A stretch of DNA of 64,000 nucleotides from Yamagishiella unicocca (taxonomy: Eukaryota > Chlorophyta > Chlorophyceae > Chlamydomonadales > Volvocaceae). Positions 57,623-64,000 of the stretch are shown piece by piece (the stretch's first letter is position 1; each line of letters starts with the position of its first letter). The notes beneath the pieces were generated by a model, which was given only the letters and a program-made list of their open reading frames with translations, searched no databases and was not told where the DNA came from. The DNA lies in contig BDSL01000001.1 of assembly GCA_003116995.1 (NCBI GenBank), positions 372,001 through 436,000 of the forward strand, given 5' to 3'. The position numbers and the translations under genes were made by a program.

Positions 57623-60600
57623 TCACATCGCCCCAATGGCCCGGAGCGCCTCGTCCATGACTGCCAGCCGCTGCGCAAGCAAGACATCCTCGCCGCTCTC
57701 TACATATCCCGGCAGGGTACCGACGCCACTGCTTGCACCGACTAGCGCGTTGCCTTTGGGCGTCAGCTGTTGTCCCAAGCATTGAGGGGCACCTTCTGCC
57801 TGCGCGTGCACCTGCTGCGGCTGCAGGTGCACAGGCTCATCAGCACCGAGAGAAGCCTGGCTACCAACCGTGCCACTTACGTTTGCGAGAGGCGGACGAG
57901 CAACCAAAGGGACGGAGAACGAGGGGCGAAACGTTCCCGCGCTGACTGCATCGCGCGTCGTCGCCGTACCGACTTCGCGACCGATGCTGGATGACTGTTC
58001 CTTGCTGACGCGCCGCGCCAGTTGCTCCAGGCTCAAATTGGCCTCAGGATCAGCAGCTGACGGACTGGAAACAACGGTGTCCGCCAACACTGCAATCTTT
58101 GGGGCGGCTACGGCAGCAGTCGCGATGCTCGACGCTATTGCAGACGAGAAGGCGCTCGCATCTGTTTCTGGGAACTCAGCCGCCGAGGCTGATGTGTTTG
58201 CGACAGCTGAAAGTGACGGCATCTGATACGGCTGTTGTAGCTGCCGGCTTGGCGACTGGTGAAGGCCGCTCGCCAACGCATGCAAGATAGTCGAAGACGT
58301 CGAGATAGTCGTCGACCTTACCTCGCCATGTGCGAAGTCCTGCTGCAGAGGTGTTACGGCTGCTACACCCGACTCCATCACGCCACCAATGCTGGGCGTT
58401 GCGCTTATGGGGCGCAAGGAGTTCGACAGCGCCTCAGCTGACGGACGGACGGCGCGACTCAGCATCCTTGCCTCAAGCATGATGCGTGGACTGATCATTG
58501 GGCTGCCTGTTGCAGCCCCACCGCCACCCAGGCTCGCAGAACTGCTTCCCGTCGTGCGGTCGTTTCCATCAAGAGGAGCCCTGACCGCGGTCCCCGGCGG
58601 AGTGGCACGTGGCGTAGCATGGCCATTGCGTGGCGATAGGCGATAATAGGCGTTCTGCAGTGGTGAACCGCCTTCGGCCATGGCTGCGAGCTGCCCCATG
58701 GACACGGAGACACCCTTCGCGTGCGATGACGTACTCGGGGAATACGGCTCAGCGACAGCACCGGCGTGAGCATAGATGCTCGCAGAGAGAGCAGTGGCAG
58801 CCGACGGCTCCACCGTTGGGGTTGCCGTTCGATGAGGCTGGTACGAAAGCAGGCTCGAAGAAGGGAGCTGGGTAGAGGACGGTGACGCGGCATCATTCCG
58901 TTCTGGTTCAGTGCCAAAAAGGACACCACGAGGGGTGGTTGCCGCAGTAGCTGCAGGAGTATCAGCGACGCCAGCCGCACTATCAGTGGCATGTGCTTGC
59001 ACTGCTGCTGGCGGTCCAGCAGAGTACGGTGTTGACGCAGGCGACTGTGCGACCATCTCGTCTTTAACGTGTTCGGGACCCTGCCGCGTGCTGCTCACAG
59101 CACGCTCCAAAGCAAATCGGTGGCTGTTGACACCGCTCGGCGACCGCGGCGATAGCAGGTCGCTCGGGGAAGCTGGCCTGACCAGATCAGAACCGCTTAC
59201 GATGTCGACGGCTGTCGCATTCTGTATGGCCGGCGACGTGCACTCGTTCAGCACACCGCTGGAGGTAGACCGTACCGAATCCACAGGAACCGAGCTTGGG
59301 TATGCGGCTTGCGCTGCGTCCACGTCCGTGCCATCGCCCTCCGAGCCCGTCACGGAACATGTCGTCGAGGGAATCATCCTGTCGTTCGCAGCAGGGTCAA
59401 CACGTCATACCAGCAGGTGATCTGGGGCATTATGGGCTGGCCGCCCCCACCTTGTCCCATGGCCCTCACAGCGTCATACATAGTGCATAACTTGAACCGC
59501 TCCGCGCATGTCAGTCGAGTGCTCAAACTAGTCGAACCCAAGCTAGTCGAGCGAGGCTCCAAGGGGCCAATCCCCACTGCCCTGACAGGTCCCCTCACCC
59601 ACGGTGCGTACCGGGAGGACGTTGGTAGGGAGTCCTGGCGCCTTGGCCCGGGTCCTGCTGACACCTCTGGGCCACTGGTGGTGGCAGTGGCCTCCCCGGG
59701 CCCACCGGATGCAATTGTCTCCAGCGACCCCGTTGCTTCGACTAATACCGTTTCACTTGGGCAGGCCGCAGACGATGCTGGTCCGACCGGAAGTAGGACG
59801 GTTGGACTCGTCGGTTCGTTGACTACCATGCCCGGCGAGAAGAGCAGCATCCCTGACGCAGGGACCCCACCCCCGCTCCCGCCAGCGCTGTTATCCCAGC
59901 CGGAGGTGCTCAGAGCCTCCCACACGTCTGCGTTATGGCCGCCCTGACGGAAGGCGGAAAGGGTCGATCCTGATTCGCTGGTGCGGGGACCAGCGGGGTA
60001 CCGCCTGGCCGCCGGCACTGGTGCTGTAGCTGGTGCTGCCCTGACACTGGCGACAGTGGCCGTAGGGGCTGCTGCAGCCTCAGGGTCCGGCCCGATGGAT
60101 GCGAAGTCTACTGAGGCAGTCGTCAGGTCGGTGCCGCCCGCAGATGGACGTGCGCTGGGGTCATCGACACCCAGGCTCTGAAGGTAGTTGATCATACGCT
60201 GCTGGGCAAAACAGGGCAGGGAACAAGAGTGAACGTGGGCGCACGGGACCATGTGCAAAGCGCCCTTTGCCCTTTGCCGGGAACGACAGGAATACAACCA
60301 TCAAGTGTAGCAATGTATAACCGAAACGCGGACCACGAGTGCTGCGGCAAAGTCTGGCGGCGCGCGTCATCAAAGTCTACCTTTCAACGTGCCAAGCCAC
60401 TTACATCGTCGACAACACCTGCCATTCCGACGGACACCTCCGTTCCAAAAGGCGCCAGCGACGCCGACGTGTCCTCCAACGCCTTCAGCTGGCCCTGAAG
60501 TGCCGCCACCTGCGCCAGCAGCCCCTCTGCAGCCGCCGTTGCAAGGCGCTCTGCCGCTCGTGCAGCGGTTAGCTGCTGCTCAAGGCCATCTTTCTCCCCG

Positions 60601-63520
60601 ACCAGCGCTACCAGCGCCGACTCAGCCTCAGCCAGAACAACGTCGTTAGCGGCCAGCTCTTTACGAAGCCGAGCAACCTCCGAACGGGTTTCGGACAATG
60701 TGTCGCGAAGACGGCTGACCTGCGGGTTATAGCACCCAGCACGACCTCACTATGGAGGGACTGAATGTTTTACGCTTCGGATACGAAACACAGCTCTTTA
60801 GCATTACCGCCTGGATAGAGCAAATGGACACGAGGAATCGACTGGTATGCGTGTCCCGTACGTTCTAAGTAGCGGAAGCCGACGGACAAAGCGCGACTGG
60901 CGGCAACCTTTGGTATCATAGTACCCTATGGTAACCACTTGATGCATAAGCGACACCGGAGCTGAATGCTGATCGAGGTGCATCCCAGCCGTGGTCCCTC
61001 AATCAAGCTAAACCAGCCGCAGCGCGTCATCACCTCACCTCTTCGGGCTCCACATCTTCCCGCACCGCCTGGAGTTCAGCCAGTAGCCGAGCCCGATCCG
61101 CCGCTAGCTCTGCCGCCTCCCCTCGTGCCGCCCTGGCTTCGGCCGCTCGAGCTTCCACCTCCACCCGCAGGATTGCGTGTCCGTCAGCCAGGCGCGCGTT
61201 CTCAGCCTCCAGCTGCCGTACAGTCGCTGACAGGCCGTGCAGCTGACCAGCAAGTTCCGAAGCTCGCTCCGTAATCTGTCGGGCCTCCTCCTGTAAGGCG
61301 AGTGGGAAATACGCGCATGGCGCATGCCTTTCAAGGCTTAGCGCTCAAGGTCGTTCTCCCGACACCCAAGCGCATCCGGTTGCCTGCCCTAAATGTCCCT
61401 TTTCCTTTGAGTTGCCCCTTTCCTTCGCCACCCAACCATTTACAACCGTCTCCAGCCTTTACTTCTCTCGGTCATTGCTTGCCGGCGGCTAAATGCGCGC
61501 CTACGTGCAGGCATGGAAGCATACCTGCAGCCTCTGCATACGCGCATTGCTGGCCTGCATCTCCGACTCCATCGCAATGCGCCCGGAGCGAAGGCGCTCC
61601 ACCTCAGCCTCCAGGTCAGCCGATCCGGCGGCGGTGCTGCGCTGCGCACGTTGCGCCTGAGTGAGAACCTCCGTAGTCATCTCCAGGTTACGCTGCAGCC
61701 GACGACACTCGATGGCCTGCTCCTCCCTTACATGAATGGGACACGGGTATTAAGGTCGGCACCCAAAGTTTGCAAGCTGTGATATCTGCTATACCAAAGT
61801 TATTATCACCTCCAACAGGTTGCGACGCCCAGTGATGGCCAGGCCTCGGGTGTTCGGTCCCCACAATTGTGGTCTGTGACAGAGAAATGCTCTTAAGCAT
61901 CTCCTTTCCTGGCCCTGGCGCAGGTGGCGACCGTGAGTTTCCGTCCAGCTAGTTCCTATATTCTTAATTGTTATGGGCCCCCCGAGCTCTATGTAAGTAC
62001 TCCGCTACATGGCAGTGCTGCCCCGTACCTCTGCCGAGACTCCTCCTGCAGCTGTCCTTGAAGCGCCAATATTTCGCCCCGCGCCCGATGGAAATCGTCA
62101 TGCAGGGTTCCCTTGGCATGCTGCAGTGCGCGGCACTCGCCCTCGGAGGCCGCCAGGCGGACCTGAGGCAGCCAGTAGGGCAGCAGCAAGACAGCAGGCC
62201 GCACAGATCAAAACAAGTGCCGAAGGGCTACATGCATTGCTAGACTTCGTGCTAAATGCGTTTTCACCGGCTTAGCTGCCACGATGACATCCAACACACC
62301 TGTAGCTGCTGCATGTCCGCCTTCAGCCTGTCCTCCGCAGCAGCAGCAGCGGCTGCGCTACGTGCCTGCACCTTGGTAACGTCCGTTAGCTGCTGATTGA
62401 GCTGATTCCGCGCAGCTGCCGACTCTGTTAACCGAGGGAGCGATGAGATAGAGAAATGTCGTGGCGAGGCTCAAGGTAGGAACTGAAATGGGTATCCATT
62501 TACATAACGTGGCAGCCCCCCAATCTGTCTGTGGCTTTCCGCAGTTTCCGCAGAGCGAATCCCCGTAGACGGGAAACCCCGGGCCCCAACTCTTGCCACC
62601 GCTTGCCCCAGTCGCTAATGAATTCACCCATCAATCTACATGACCCTGTAAGACTCACCGTTAATTAGGTTGTATGCATTGGCCAATTCAGCTTTCAGGA
62701 GCTGCTGCTCGGTCGTCGTACCGACCGCTTCCACGTCAAGTTGGTACGACTTTTCACGCAGTACCGTTAACTCATGCTCCAGCTCGGCTGCGCGCGGCGA
62801 GATATGGTCTTTCGTGAGGTATTGGACAGCAGATTGCTAAGACTTTGCAGGGGTGCGACCCACTGGAGGATTGCCATCGAGGAAGTGTTCCCACACCGCG
62901 CCTCATCTTCACTGTCATATGCAGTACTACACGTCTCCCATCTTCCTCGCCCACGTACCCGCTCTTGCGCCCCTGCTAATCGCCAAAGAGGTCGCGGCTG
63001 CCGTTTCTTCCTGGCTCTTTGCCAGGCTACATTGAGCTTCCACAAGCTCCTGCTGATGGTGCTCCAGCTCATCCAACATACGCGACACCTCAGCATTTGC
63101 GTTGCGCAGCTGGACCTCCGCCCTGTCTGCACGTTCCAGCGCAGCTGCAAGCTCCGCCTGCGCGTCACGGCAACGCCGTGGGGGCTCGAAAGCAGAAAGC
63201 GCACGTAGGTTTCGCGTACGAGCATTCCGCCCAAATCGTGCTTCTATGCACACAGGGTGTGATGGCAACATCACCAGAACCACGACAATTGCCACCATGC
63301 AACACATCGGGGGTAAATGGACGTGTGGCATTCCTCGGGAGCATTGTGTTCAAACACTTTAGCCGTCTATAGGGTAGGCGGGCAACGCAACCGTAACCCG
63401 TACCTGTAGCCTAGCCTGGTCACGAAGCTCGTCAGCTTCTGATAAGGCTTCACTCCTCATCAGCACCCGTCCTTGCGCCAGCTCCAGGCGCGACGGCAAC
63501 GCAATGGTGTCGACTTGCAG
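57623..63520 (-). CDS. Long coiled-coil protein with disordered C-terminal half (5' end unresolved)
   Basis: Minus-strand exons include about 63405-63520, 62985-63175, 62661-62795, 62302-62428, 62029-62162, 61525-61735, 61039-61290 and 60405-60719, then a large exon starting at 60201 and a last exon of about 1.75 kb ending at the stop at 57623. The upstream exons encode heptad-rich coiled coil (RLRKELAANDVVLAEAESAL, QLEAENARLADGH, LRSGRIAMESEMQASNARMQ, DELEHHQQELVEAQ). After QQRMINYLQSLGVDDPSARP the protein changes to a Ser/Thr/Ala/Pro/Val-rich disordered region of roughly 800 residues, ending LAQRLAVMDEALRAIGAM. The join between the two large C-terminal exons near 59.4-59.5 kb is not settled. 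No family was recognised; a centrosomal, basal-body or structural role would fit the architecture but is not shown. More 5' exons may lie beyond 63.5 kb or outside the window. Confidence 0.6.
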
Positions 63521-64000
63521 CGGTGTCCTATGTCGCCTACCCTATGTTCACGCATGCATGTCGAGTACATATGGTTCATGATAACGCTATGATTTCGCTT
63601 CAGACTCCGGCGACATCGCCTTAGCTGTATCCTTGAGATTCAGGACTGCCTCTGCATCAAGCATCAACGACTCGAAATACACACCTCACCTACTAAGGAG
63701 CTTATTCGTGTGCCTCGTCCTTCCGCAACACTTGAAGTCAACTGTTCTGGGTCAACTGTATCGGCCCATCGACACTGTCGCTACCGCGTTTGGCCGTAAG
63801 AGGTAGTCAGGCCCTTGCTAAATATAAAAATTGCGTTGATGTGACAGAAGGGGTGTTTTGACAGCACGAACAGCACAGCGTAAAGGCAGCATAACATTTC
63901 AAGGAAGTTTAGATCCGAACTGAAGAAGATGTCGGCAGGGACTAGATGACAACCTATGCACGATATCATAAAATGACTTGTTCACCCTCGCCGGTGCGTA

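Noticed and set aside
58495..58992. 165-residue second frame inside the disordered C-terminal exon
   Set aside because: Low-complexity composition keeps several frames open; only the 57623 frame runs the full exon.

Overview
This 64 kb window is nuclear DNA of a flagellated green alga, most likely a chlorophycean of the Chlamydomonas/Volvox type. Every recognisable gene is cut by short spliceosomal introns (GT-AG, a few GC-AG). TGTAA poly(A) signals lie downstream of several stops. One calmodulin is of the Chlamydomonas type, with a C-terminal tail, and several genes are ciliary (RIB43A, BBS6/MKKS, an EML-type propeller protein). No operons, CRISPR arrays or prokaryotic features were seen. 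Gene models were built by reading exons, splice sites and reading phase by eye. Most phases close exactly; doubtful joins are flagged.

Layout. 0-2.4 kb (+): the last five exons of RIB43A. 2.8-3.2 kb (+): a 99-residue mitochondrial-type CPN10. 4.2-6.9 kb (+): a MYND-finger protein with an MSS51-like C-terminal domain. 8.6-11.1 kb (+): a 148-residue calmodulin paralogue with two altered EF-hands. 12.5-14.7 kb (-): a PRP38B-type splicing factor with an RS-like tail. 15.6-16.8 kb (+): a small unrecognised protein. 17.1-18.6 kb (-): complex I subunit NDUFS6. 18.8-21.6 kb (+): BBS6/MKKS, divergent from NDUFS6 across 175 bp. 22.1-23.5 kb (-): canonical calmodulin. 23.5-27.7 kb: a gene-free tract full of degenerate dispersed and inverted repeats.

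27.75-51.34 kb (-): one giant gene, reconstructed here as 61 exons in a continuous frame of 3,652 codons. The order is an EF-hand-like N-terminus, a complete EML-type tandem beta-propeller, a charged linker, about 20 PLAT/LH2 domains and a WW-like tail. A tRNA-Ile(AAU) sits in one of its introns on the same strand. 53.2-56.1 kb (-): a WDR89-type WD40 protein. 56.3-57.1 kb (-): a 208-residue protein with a mitochondrial-type presequence and no recognised family. 57.6-63.5 kb (-): a long coiled-coil protein with a disordered C-terminal half; its 5' end is not resolved and may lie outside the window.

The most novel item is the EF-hand/EML/multi-PLAT protein. It joins a microtubule-binding propeller module to a LOXHD1-like array of membrane- or protein-binding PLAT domains. 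That is the design one would expect of a long axoneme-to-membrane linker, but this role is inference. Other points of interest are calmodulin Gly-to-Glu changes in both N-lobe loops, a degenerate zinc site in NDUFS6, a two-domain super-repeat inside the PLAT array, and several small dispersed repeat families.
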